Source: DATJXG01 sp035500455 (GTDB taxonomy: Bacteria > Acidobacteriota > Terriglobia > Terriglobales > Acidobacteriaceae). Taken from it: a DNA stretch of 8,179 nucleotides. Position numbers and translations under genes: made by a program. The notes under the pieces are model-generated. The model did no database searches. It was not told the origin of the DNA and saw only the letters and a list, made by a program, of their open reading frames with translations. The stretch lies in contig DATJXG010000013.1 in the NCBI GenBank assembly GCA_035500455.1, positions 1 to 8,179 on the forward strand, read 5' to 3'. Position 1 is the stretch's first letter; the number at the start of each line of letters is the position of its first letter. Positions 1 to 4,954 of the stretch are shown here, one piece after another.

Positions 1-158
1 GCCTGCCATTCGTCCAGCAGCAGCATGGTCTGGCGGAACTCTTCCAGCATGCCCGCGCACTCGGCGCACGCATGCAGGTGTTCCGCAATTTCCGGAGAGG
101 CCGTAGTCGTGCCGGCGGCCAGTTCCGGCAACAGCTCGTGAATCTCATTGCACTTCAT
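1..158 (-). CDS. Zinc-finger anti-sigma factor, N-terminal part (runs off left edge)
   Basis: The reading frame starts with ATG at 158 and stays open through 52 codons to the window edge, so only the N terminus is visible. It begins MKCNEIHELLPELAAG and contains H27-x3-C31-x2-C34 (HLHACAEC), the zinc-binding signature of the anti-sigma zinc-finger (zf-HC2/ZAS) family. Such proteins bind and hold an ECF sigma factor, usually through this cytoplasmic N-terminal domain, often followed by one membrane helix and an extracytoplasmic sensor; those parts, if present, lie outside. A GGGAG ribosome binding site lies about 9 nt upstream of the start. The gene follows the sigma factor gene by 25 nt on the same strand, the normal arrangement for a sigma/anti-sigma pair. 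The family call is good; the signal sensed cannot be told. Confidence 0.82.
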   Translation of the reverse strand, partial: MKCNEIHELLPELAAGTTTASPEIAEHLHACAECAGMLEEFRQTMLLLDEWQ

Positions 159-183
159 GACAACATCTCCCGCAAGGAATCTC

Positions 184-1080
184 TCACAAAAACTCTTTCA
201 ACTGCCCGCGCAACGCCTCATAGGCGCGAAACAGCAGCGACTTGGTGGCGGACTCGCTCAACTTCAAGACTTCGGCAATCTGCTTATAATCCATCTGCTG
301 GTACTTATGCATCACCACTGCCATTCTCTGCCGCTCCGGCAGCGCCTGCACCCGCTGGCGAATGGCTGCCAGCCGCTCCCGCCGCAGAATGGTCTCTTCC
401 GCGCTCAGCGAACCATCGGCCACGTCCATGGTCATGCCGGTTTCGCCGTCCGGCTCGTCCAGGCTCACCTGAGCTTCGGGCCGCTCGTGGCGGGTGTCGC
501 GGGCATGGTTCACTGCCAGGTTCGTGGCGATGCGGTATAGCCAGGTGGTGAACTTGGCGCTGGCTTCATAATTCTCCCGCGAGCGGTACACCCGCAGAAA
601 AACTTCCTGGGCCAGATCTTCCGCCGCGGCCGCATTATGCGCCAGACGGTAAAGGAAACTCACCATCGGGCGGCGGTACTTCTGCACCAGGTATTCGAAG
701 GCGGCATCGTCGCCCGCCTTCACCCGCAGCATCACGTCGGCATCCGGATCGGTCCCGGCCTGCCCCCTTGCTGCGACTGCCGCGCCCGCCATGGCGAGCG
801 TTCCCGCGTCCATGGCTACACTACTCACACTGGGTTTAACCCCTTCCGGGCCAGAAAGTTGCGCCTCGCCGGCTCGCGATTGTTGACCCTGGGGCAGGGA
901 TTCAGAATCTTCTCCTGAGGGAAGATCGGCTCTATCTGGTTGATTCGAGGTTGGATATTCCATGTCCGGGTTAGCTGCCCCGGCTGGGGTGGCCGCTCCC
1001 GGGGCCCTTTCCACAGGGACACGTCCTCCTTCCCCGGAATCAGGAGAGGGCGTTCGGGCAGGCCTGGAATCGTGCGGCAT
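184..1080 (-). CDS. ECF-type RNA polymerase sigma factor with long N-terminal extension
   Basis: The 298-codon frame encodes a sigma-70 family factor of ECF type. Region 2 spans about residues 115-195, with DLAQEVFLRVY (core binding, 155-165) and TTWLYRIATNLAVNH (promoter melting and -10 recognition, 178-192). Region 4 spans about 235-295, with the helix-turn-helix in MDYKQIAEVLKLSESATKSL. There is no region 1 or 3. Residues 1-115 are rich in Pro, Gly, Ala, Ser and acidic residues and match no domain I know, so they are either a disordered extension or not translated. No clear ribosome binding site precedes the ATG at 1080; an in-frame TGA lies just above it. Possible later starts are ATG 963, GTG 828 and ATG 813. 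The last gives 209 residues, nearer the usual family length, and begins MDAGTLAMAG. The anti-sigma gene follows directly, so the pair is probably autoregulated. The function is certain; the start is not. Confidence 0.88.
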   Translation of the reverse strand: MPHDSRPARTPSPDSGEGGRVPVERAPGAATPAGAANPDMEYPTSNQPDRADLPSGEDSESLPQGQQSRAGEAQLSGPEGVKPSVSSVAMDAGTLAMAGAAVAARGQAGTDPDADVMLRVKAGDDAAFEYLVQKYRRPMVSFLYRLAHNAAAAEDLAQEVFLRVYRSRENYEASAKFTTWLYRIATNLAVNHARDTRHERPEAQVSLDEPDGETGMTMDVADGSLSAEETILRRERLAAIRQRVQALPERQRMAVVMHKYQQMDYKQIAEVLKLSESATKSLLFRAYEALRGQLKEFL

Positions 1081-1157
1081 CCGGATGGCTCAAAAGGCCG
1101 AAAGCGCGCGAATCCAGCGGCACGCCCTCCGGTCCCCAATGGGTAGGCTACCATGCC

Positions 1158-1185
1158 TCGATATCCCATAACATGGTTCAGTTCC
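1158..1185 (-). promoter_or_regulatory. Tentative ECF-type promoter upstream of the sigma gene
   Basis: On the minus strand GGAACT (1185-1180) resembles the common ECF -35 element GGAAC. Exactly 16 nt downstream lies TATCGA (1163-1158). ECF sigma factors often transcribe their own operon from such elements. The -10 match is weak and one short motif in 250 nt can occur by chance, so this is only a candidate. Confidence 0.22.
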
Positions 1186-1283
1186 CGTAGTATGCGACGC
1201 TGCATGCCGTAGCGCGCTCCGCGCCGACGGCGCTCCGTAGCTGTCCCAAGGTTTCCGCGTCAGTTCGTTTCAGAACGCAACGG

Positions 1284-1310
1284 GAAGAAGCTTAGACCCC
1301 TCTAATCTTC
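1284..1310 (+). promoter_or_regulatory. Inverted repeat in the leader of the SDR gene
   Basis: GAAGA (1284-1288) and TTAGA (1292-1296) pair with TCTAA (1301-1305) and TCTTC (1306-1310). This gives ten base pairs around a CCCC loop with a 3-nt bulge (AGC). The element ends 13 nt before the GAGGA ribosome binding site of the SDR gene. It could be a repressor operator or an mRNA hairpin. I see no convincing promoter hexamers nearby. Confidence 0.4.
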
Positions 1311-1332
1311 AGGTTCAGGAAATGAGGACACC

Positions 1333-2100
1333 ATGCGCTTGAAGCAAAAGATTGCGATCGTAACCGGATCAGCCACAGGAATCGGCCAGGCGATCGCTAC
1401 AGCCTTTGCTGCTGAGGGGGCTTCCGTGGTGGTGGATTACGTTGGCCAAGGCAGCGCTGCGGACGAAACGCTGAAAAAGATCGGCGACCTGGGCGGGCAG
1501 GCTATTGCGGTGGACGCCGACGTTTCCGACCCGGCGCAGGTGCAGAACCTGGTGGAGCAAACTGTCGGGCGCTTCGGGCGGCTGGATATTCTTGTTAACA
1601 ACGCGGGGATTGAATTTAAACGTCCGTTTCTAGAATTCCCCCTCGATCTTTGGCATAAAGTAATCGCCGTGAACCTCACCGGACCCTGGCTGTGCGCCCA
1701 GGCCGCGGGCAAGCAGATGGTGAAGCAGGGCGACGGAGGGCGCATCATTAACATTTCTTCAGTGCATGAAGACCTCCCAATGCCAACCAATGCCGCGTAC
1801 TGCGCCGCAAAAGGCGGACTGCGCATGCTGATGCGTACTGTCGCGGTGGAACTCGCGCCACACAAGATCACCGTGAACAACATTGGCCCGGGAGCGATCT
1901 ACACGCCGATCGACAAGGACGTGGAGGCAGATCCCGCGATGCAGAAGCGGTTGATGGCGGAAATTCCGCTTGCCCGCTGGGGCCGCCCGGAAGAAGTCGC
2001 CGAGCTGGCCGTGTTTCTGGCGTCGGACGCCGCGGGATACATCACCGGCAGCACGCACTTCATCGACGGAGGCCTGCTTCGCCAGGCGGGAAGTTTATAA
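1333..2100 (+). CDS. Classical SDR oxidoreductase, glucose 1-dehydrogenase-like
   Basis: The 255-residue protein is a complete classical short-chain dehydrogenase/reductase, a soluble NAD(P)H-dependent enzyme, usually a tetramer. The Rossmann cofactor motif TGSATGIG is at 11-18, NNAG at 89-92 and the catalytic Asn at 114. The active-site Ser is at 143 and the YCAAK motif gives Tyr156 and Lys160. The stretch ISSVHEDLPMP and the C-terminal ITGSTHFIDGGL resemble bacterial glucose 1-dehydrogenases. Substrate calls within SDRs are weak, so sugar oxidation is an inference. D35 at the end of the second strand would favour NAD+ over NADP+. The ATG at 1333 follows GAGGA (1324-1328) by 4 nt, and the N terminus has the normal family length. 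The gene stands alone on the plus strand, divergent from the sigma factor and convergent with the DinB gene. Confidence 0.93.
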   Translation: MRLKQKIAIVTGSATGIGQAIATAFAAEGASVVVDYVGQGSAADETLKKIGDLGGQAIAVDADVSDPAQVQNLVEQTVGRFGRLDILVNNAGIEFKRPFLEFPLDLWHKVIAVNLTGPWLCAQAAGKQMVKQGDGGRIINISSVHEDLPMPTNAAYCAAKGGLRMLMRTVAVELAPHKITVNNIGPGAIYTPIDKDVEADPAMQKRLMAEIPLARWGRPEEVAELAVFLASDAAGYITGSTHFIDGGLLRQAGSL

Positions 2101-2102
2101 CC

Positions 2103-2129
2103 GCCGCCGGGGCAGGAGAATCCGGCGGC
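2103..2129. terminator. Stem-loop between convergent genes, possible bidirectional terminator
   Basis: GCCGCCGG (2103-2110) pairs perfectly with CCGGCGGC (2122-2129) around an 11-nt loop. It sits in the 47-nt space between the stop codons of the convergent SDR and DinB genes. No run of T follows on either strand, so it is not a canonical intrinsic terminator. The position suggests that it ends or protects both transcripts. Confidence 0.45.
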
Positions 2130-2147
2130 TCTCCCAGCCCGCGTCAA

Positions 2148-2654
2148 TTAGCCCAGAGGATTGTCGTCCGCGCTGCGGCCGTAGATGGCCGGCACCGGCA
2201 CGTCCAGCAGACGCAAGTACACCGACAACTGGCCGCGATGGTGGTACCAGTGGTTCAGCATGACAGTGCGGATCACAGCCACCCGCGGCAGGTTCACTAT
2301 TTCCTTTCCGTGGCGCACCATGCGCCACCGGCCCAGAGCCTTCTCCTCGGTGAGGTTGTTCAAATAGTCGTCGGCGGCGCGCACTCCCTCTTCGAGAGTT
2401 GTGTGGATCTGGTTTACATCGCTGGGTTCGGTCGGCATGAAGTTAGTGCGGGAGTTATCGAATTCGTCTAGCTGGGCCAGCTTCGTTATACCGCCGGGAA
2501 TGCCTGCCGTGTGGATCGCAAGCTGGCCGAGCGACATCGACTTGGGATGCGGCCGCCAGGACAGCTTGTCGCCGGGCACGCGGTCGAGAACCCGCTTGGT
2601 GATGGCAGCTTCCTCGCGGAATTCTTTGAGCATGGGTTCGATCATGGGGATCAT
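2148..2654 (-). CDS. DinB-family metal-binding four-helix protein
   Basis: The 168-residue product belongs to the DinB/YfiT-like four-helix-bundle superfamily. The metal triad expected for the fold is visible: His48 in GQLAIHTAG, and His135 and His139 in LNHWYHHRGQLSVYLR, the hallmark HxxxH of the last helix. Length is normal for the family. Some relatives transfer low-molecular-weight thiols (mycothiol, bacillithiol) and many are uncharacterised, so the reaction here is unknown. Despite the name there is no link to DNA polymerase IV. The ATG at 2654 is preceded by GGAGA about 8 nt upstream; ATG 2645 is an alternative. It is the last gene of the minus-strand run that starts at the SRPBCC gene, separated from the membrane-protein gene by only 16 nt. 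Confidence 0.9.
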   Translation of the reverse strand: MIPMIEPMLKEFREEAAITKRVLDRVPGDKLSWRPHPKSMSLGQLAIHTAGIPGGITKLAQLDEFDNSRTNFMPTEPSDVNQIHTTLEEGVRAADDYLNNLTEEKALGRWRMVRHGKEIVNLPRVAVIRTVMLNHWYHHRGQLSVYLRLLDVPVPAIYGRSADDNPLG

Positions 2655-2670
2655 TTTGATTCTCCGTTAT

Positions 2671-3129
2671 TCACGTATTGAGTATTGCAGCAATTGGGTG
2701 CGCTCTTCGCGGAGCATCCTTCGCGACCTTTGCGTTCTTTGCGGTTAGAAAAGGCGGCTTAACCGCAGAGAACGCAGAGGTCGCAAGGAAGAACCTCTTG
2801 CATACATGAAAAAGATTGAATGGAAAGCTCCACGGCCCGCGAGCCGCAAGATACAGCAACCACGCCACACACGCGCCGGCCAGGATCATCCGCAGGTAGG
2901 CAGCGGTCGAAATGGAGACTCCCAACCCTGCACCCAGAGCCAGATATGCAGCCAGGCACACCGGACACTTTGGCAACACCGCCAGGATGCCGCCGGGAAC
3001 GATCCATTTGCCGACGCCGAGGCAGCGCTGCACAAGGGTCCGAGGGCGCGGACCGCGGATTGCGGCCTGCGCCCCGGTTGTGTTGGCCCGCGAACCGGGC
3101 AGAGGCCCGCAGCAGGAATGCGCACTCAT
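2671..3129 (-). CDS. Small CPVC membrane protein with a repeat-derived C-terminal tail
   Basis: The 152-codon frame encodes a small inner-membrane protein of no family I can name with certainty. A Cys-Cys pair lies at residues 6-7 (AHSCCGPL). Two hydrophobic segments follow at about 43-76 and 78-97, the first containing C55-P-V-C58 (LPKCPVCLAAYLALGAG). This suggests metal or thiol redox chemistry at the membrane, comparable in layout to MerC-like small proteins, but I cannot confirm homology. From about residue 112 the protein (FFLATSAFSAV, LTAKNAKVAKD) is simply the translation of a dispersed palindromic repeat at 2718-2788, so the ancestral protein probably ended near residue 110. The start ATG overlaps the DUF899 stop as ATGA (3126-3129), which implies translational coupling. 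Confidence 0.68.
   Translation of the reverse strand: MSAHSCCGPLPGSRANTTGAQAAIRGPRPRTLVQRCLGVGKWIVPGGILAVLPKCPVCLAAYLALGAGLGVSISTAAYLRMILAGACVAWLLYLAARGPWSFPFNLFHVCKRFFLATSAFSAVKPPFLTAKNAKVAKDAPRRAHPIAAILNT
2718..2788. repeat. Long palindromic repeat of the TAKNAK type (complete copy)
   Basis: The left arm 2718-2747 (ending TTTGCGTTCTTTGCGGTTA) and the right arm 2760-2788 (starting TAACCGCAGAGAACGCAGAG) are reverse complements with two mismatches and one indel, around a 12-nt loop. In a plus-strand RNA both mismatches become G-U pairs. Translated, this sequence gives LTAKNAKVAKD on one strand and DLCVLCG on the other, peptides that turn up at the ends of many misannotated ORFs in Acidobacteria and some other phyla. 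It is a dispersed, probably non-autonomous, REP-like element. Here it lies inside the 3' part of the membrane-protein reading frame. Confidence 0.85.
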
Positions 3130-3152
3130 GAATGATGCTCCTCGCAGCAGGA
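3108..3152. repeat. 10-bp direct repeat across an operon gene junction
   Basis: CGCAGCAGGA occurs at 3108-3117 and again at 3143-3152, with a period of 35 nt. On the coding strand both read TCCTGCTGCG and encode Ser-Cys-Cys: once at the C terminus of the DUF899 protein, once at the N terminus of the CPVC protein. The two genes are in different frames, and the 35-nt period (two more than a multiple of three) matches that shift. Confidence 0.6.
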
Positions 3153-3938
3153 AGAGCCCGCGCCTTTGGGAGCGACGTATTGCGCCTTGGCATCCACCGC
3201 GTAGTTTTCGGCGTAACGGTCGTGATGGCGGACCCAGGCCATGGAGAAAGCCAGGCCGTCTTCATCGCGGCCCTTGGGGGCGAGATCGAGGAAGTTGTAA
3301 GCCCCAACCAGAATATCGAGACCGCGACCGTAAGTGGAATAAGTGTGGAACACATCGCCCCCGGGGTTCTTGTAAAACACGCTGGCGCCGGGAGCTTCTT
3401 CCGCCCCGAACTCTACCACGCTGTAGTTGTAAGGTACCTTGCCTTTGGCCAGTTCGTCTTTGGTGAAAGACACGCCGTAGTCGCGGTTGAAATCATTGCT
3501 GAAAGATGAGGCCCACTTGAAGCGCCAACCCATGCGCTTCTTGAAAGCCTCAATCTGCGAAAAAGGAGCGCGCGAGATTACAGCCAGTGTGACGTCGCGA
3601 TTCGCCAGGTGAATGAGGCTTCCGTCGAAATGATCCGCCAGGTAGGAACAGCTGCGGCAGCCCTCTTCCCAGCCCGGGCCGAACATGAAGTGGTACACGA
3701 TCAGCTGGCTCTTGCCCGCGAACAGATCGGCGAGCGCTTCCTTGCCGTTGGGACCGTCGAAGACGTATTTCTTCTCGACTTTCTCCCAGGGAAGCTCGCG
3801 CCGCTTGCGGCTCAGTTCATCTCGTAATCTGGTGAACTCTTTCTCTTCGCGCAGCAATTCTTTTCGTCTCGCCATCCATTGCGCAGGCGAAACAACTTCG
3901 TGACTCTGCACTCCCGTGGCGGTAACAAGTGTAGCCAT
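3126..3938 (-). CDS. DUF899 thioredoxin-fold protein
   Basis: The product is a DUF899 (thioredoxin-like) protein, soluble and of unknown reaction. It opens with HEVVSPAQWMARRKELLREE and a charged helix, followed by ELPWEKVEKKYVFDGPNG, which is typical of the family. The thioredoxin-like part carries C98-R-S-C101 in EEGCRSCSYLADHFDG. C-terminal GAYNFLDLAPKGRDED is also characteristic. Residue numbers count from ATG 3950, which would give 274 residues. I prefer ATG 3938 (270 residues), because GGAGA (3944-3948) lies 5 nt upstream of it and the N terminus then matches the family length, while 3950 has no good site. The tail SSCCEEHHS adds a Cys-Cys/His-His cluster beyond the usual domain, perhaps for metal binding. 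The gene sits between arsR-type and CPVC genes in the operon and overlaps the latter by 4 nt. Confidence 0.9.
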   Translation of the reverse strand: MATLVTATGVQSHEVVSPAQWMARRKELLREEKEFTRLRDELSRKRRELPWEKVEKKYVFDGPNGKEALADLFAGKSQLIVYHFMFGPGWEEGCRSCSYLADHFDGSLIHLANRDVTLAVISRAPFSQIEAFKKRMGWRFKWASSFSNDFNRDYGVSFTKDELAKGKVPYNYSVVEFGAEEAPGASVFYKNPGGDVFHTYSTYGRGLDILVGAYNFLDLAPKGRDEDGLAFSMAWVRHHDRYAENYAVDAKAQYVAPKGAGSSCCEEHHS

Positions 3939-3943
3939 AACAT

Positions 3944-3948
3944 TCTCC
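3944..3948 (-). promoter_or_regulatory. Ribosome binding site deciding the DUF899 start
   Basis: GGAGA on the minus strand lies 5 nt before ATG 3938. It overlaps the first codon of the longer frame at 3950, which argues that 3938 is the start used. Confidence 0.65.
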
Positions 3949-3977
3949 ATTTCTTATGTAATGCGGTTTGTGGTTGC

Positions 3978-3996
3978 AGGCCGCGGCTTGCGGCCT
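3978..3996 (-). terminator. Intercistronic hairpin at the end of the ArsR gene
   Basis: AGGCCGC (3978-3984) pairs with GCGGCCT (3990-3996) around a 5-nt loop, overlapping the TAG stop of the ArsR gene. No T-run follows on the minus strand. It could attenuate or process the transcript between the regulator pair and the DUF899 gene, rather than fully terminate it. Confidence 0.4.
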
Positions 3997-4378
3997 AACG
4001 CTTCTTCCGCCTGGGTGAAGGCTGCGGTTTTTTCTCCGCGGTGTCCTCGGCCAGATCCTTGATGCGCAATAACTCGCCGGTCCAAAGCTCCTGAAACGGT
4101 CCTACCCACCGCTCATAAATCTGCCGGATGGGCATGACATTCAGTGAGTTCCAGCGCTGCCTTCCGGCTTCGCGGGTGCTGACCAGTTGCGCCTCGCGCA
4201 ACACCTCGAGATGCTTCATTACCCCAAACCGGCTCAGGTGCGGATACGACTCCACGATCTCGGTGGTGTTGCGGGGGCGGTCTCGAAGAAAATCCAGGAT
4301 CGCGCGCCGGGTTGGGTCCGAGAGCGCCTTCCACACCGGGTCGAGTTTGTCCGTCTCGTCAGCCGCCGTTCGTGGCAC
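3995..4378 (-). CDS. ArsR-family transcriptional repressor without metal-site cysteines
   Basis: The 127-residue protein is a winged helix-turn-helix regulator of the ArsR/SmtB type. WKALSDPTRRAILDFL (16-31) is the canonical first helix pair. LSRFGVMKHLEVLREAQLV (48-66) contains the recognition helix, and REAGRQRWNSLN (69-80) the wing. It has no cysteine at all, so it is not an arsenic- or cadmium-type thiol sensor. The C-terminal pattern RWVGPFQELWTGELLRIKDLAE is typical of ArsR proteins paired with SRPBCC proteins. The tail (SPRRKKR) is basic. The start is GTG 4378, 4 nt after the TAG of the SRPBCC gene, with only a weak ribosome binding site, so coupling to the upstream gene is likely. It probably represses its own operon at the promoter at 4844-4872. 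The order SRPBCC-then-ArsR is the reverse of what I expect. Confidence 0.92.
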   Translation of the reverse strand: MPRTAADETDKLDPVWKALSDPTRRAILDFLRDRPRNTTEIVESYPHLSRFGVMKHLEVLREAQLVSTREAGRQRWNSLNVMPIRQIYERWVGPFQELWTGELLRIKDLAEDTAEKKPQPSPRRKKR

Positions 4379-4382
4379 GCCG

Positions 4383-4811
4383 CTACTCGCAGTCCTTCTT
4401 TACGTCCGAAAGAATATGAGTCCACCCGGTCCCTACACCTTTGCGGTGGTCGGGATCGATCATCCCCAGCGCGCGATGCCGCAGAGACACCCGGCAGCCT
4501 CCCGCGACGGGTTCAACTTTGACTTCCACGTGATTATTTGCGGGATATGACATGAACATCGGCCCGCTCAGTTCCAGCAAGTTCGGCGCCTTGATGACCT
4601 GCACGAACCCCCACAGGTGGCCGACTCCATTTCCCCGGTCGCGGTACCAGCGGCCGCCCACCGTGGGTTCCAGTTGCATCTGCAAAGATTGGCCGTCGGG
4701 GCGGGTGTTGCCCTTGCCAAAGCGGTGCAGGACGGCGGCAAACGCCTTTTCCGGCGGGGCCTTGATGTCGATATGCTGCTCAACGTCGAGGGTGAGATCT
4801 TCCAGTTTCAT
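4383..4811 (-). CDS. SRPBCC (START-like/AHSA1-type) domain protein
   Basis: The product is 142 residues if it starts at ATG 4811. It begins MKLEDLTLDVEQHIDIKA, and PPEKAFAAVL is the usual opening strand and helix of the SRPBCC hydrophobic-ligand-binding fold. LEPTVGGRWYRDRG, GHLWGFVQVIKAPNLLELSG, and the C-terminal helix with GVGTGWTHILSDVKK complete the fold in normal order. Such proteins bind or act on lipids, aromatics or other hydrophobic molecules; no ligand can be named. A longer frame exists from ATG 4859, but that codon falls between the -35 and -10 boxes. AGGAGG (4818-4823) stands 6 nt before 4811, which settles the start. It is the first gene of the operon and is followed after 4 nt by the ArsR-type repressor, a very common pairing. 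Confidence 0.9.
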   Translation of the reverse strand: MKLEDLTLDVEQHIDIKAPPEKAFAAVLHRFGKGNTRPDGQSLQMQLEPTVGGRWYRDRGNGVGHLWGFVQVIKAPNLLELSGPMFMSYPANNHVEVKVEPVAGGCRVSLRHRALGMIDPDHRKGVGTGWTHILSDVKKDCE

Positions 4812-4817
4812 GCGACT

Positions 4818-4823
4818 CCTCCT
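4818..4823 (-). promoter_or_regulatory. Strong ribosome binding site deciding the SRPBCC start
   Basis: A perfect AGGAGG on the minus strand with 6-nt spacing to ATG 4811. It lies just downstream of the expected transcription start (about 4837). Confidence 0.85.
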
Positions 4824-4843
4824 GAGGTTCATTATGTGAGTGA

Positions 4844-4869
4844 ATACTAACGTGATCATATAGTAACGT
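4844..4869. promoter_or_regulatory. Direct-repeat operator candidate over the operon promoter
   Basis: ATACTAACGT (4844-4853) and ATAGTAACGT (4860-4869) are near-identical 10-mers with a 16-nt period. A TGATCA palindrome lies between them (4853-4858). They cover the -10 box and the -35/spacer junction, a location suited to repression by the ArsR-family protein encoded in the operon. ArsR sites are more often inverted repeats, so the assignment is inferred from position. Confidence 0.45.
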
Positions 4870-4872
4870 CAA
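4844..4872 (-). promoter_or_regulatory. Sigma70-type promoter of the SRPBCC-ArsR-DUF899 operon
   Basis: On the minus strand TTGACG (4872-4867) is followed, after exactly 17 nt, by TAGTAT (4849-4844). These match the sigma70 consensus at five of six and five of six positions respectively. Transcription would start near 4837, giving a leader of about 25 nt that contains the AGGAGG site. Confidence 0.75.
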
Positions 4873-4900
4873 GGAGAAAAATTGCTGGCGGCCTTTTTTT

Positions 4901-4928
4901 AACCGCGAAGAGCGCAAAGGCCGCAAAG
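4901..4928. repeat. Half copy of the TAKNAK-type repeat
   Basis: AACCGCGAAGAGCGCAAAGG and the following CCGCAAAG match one arm of the palindrome at 2718-2788 with a handful of transitions. The partner arm is missing. It is preceded by seven T (4894-4900), and lies between the terminator of the GH15 gene and the operon promoter. Confidence 0.7.
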
Positions 4929-4954
4929 AAAAGCACGACCGGACCCTGTCCGGT
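4925..4954 (-). terminator. Intrinsic terminator of the GH15 gene
   Basis: On the minus strand, directly after the TAA at 4957-4955, ACCGGAC and GTCCGGT form a perfect 7-bp stem (4954-4948 with 4944-4938) around a 3-nt loop. CGTG and the T-rich tract CTTTTCTTT follow. The T-tract is interrupted and begins 4 nt late, so efficiency may be moderate. Confidence 0.6.

Noticed and set aside
72..551. Plus-strand frames opposite the sigma and anti-sigma genes
   Set aside because: Arg/Ala/Pro-rich translations typical of antisense frames in GC-rich DNA; the minus-strand genes explain the sequence.
825..1205. A 126-codon minus-strand frame overlapping the sigma N-terminal region
   Set aside because: The composition is basic and low in structure, with no ribosome binding site or domain. 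It does share the unclear region, so I considered a frameshifted sigma N terminus, but nothing in it resembles sigma sequence.
1208..1240. GC-rich short inverted repeat GCGCC-GAC-GGCGC and repeated GCTCCG words
   Set aside because: Only a 5-bp stem in very GC-rich DNA; likely chance, with no gene end nearby to terminate.
2718..2788. The long palindrome as an intrinsic terminator for the operon
   Set aside because: It is far longer than a terminator stem, has no T-run on the minus strand after it, and DinB follows downstream; a dispersed repeat fits better.
2759..3355. A 198-codon minus-strand frame across DUF899 and the CPVC gene
   Set aside because: Different frame from two well-supported genes; it ends in DLCVLCG, which is just the repeat arm translated.
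4812..4859. Longer SRPBCC frame starting at ATG 4859
   Set aside because: The codon lies within the promoter spacer, so the mRNA would not contain it; AGGAGG with ideal spacing points to ATG 4811.
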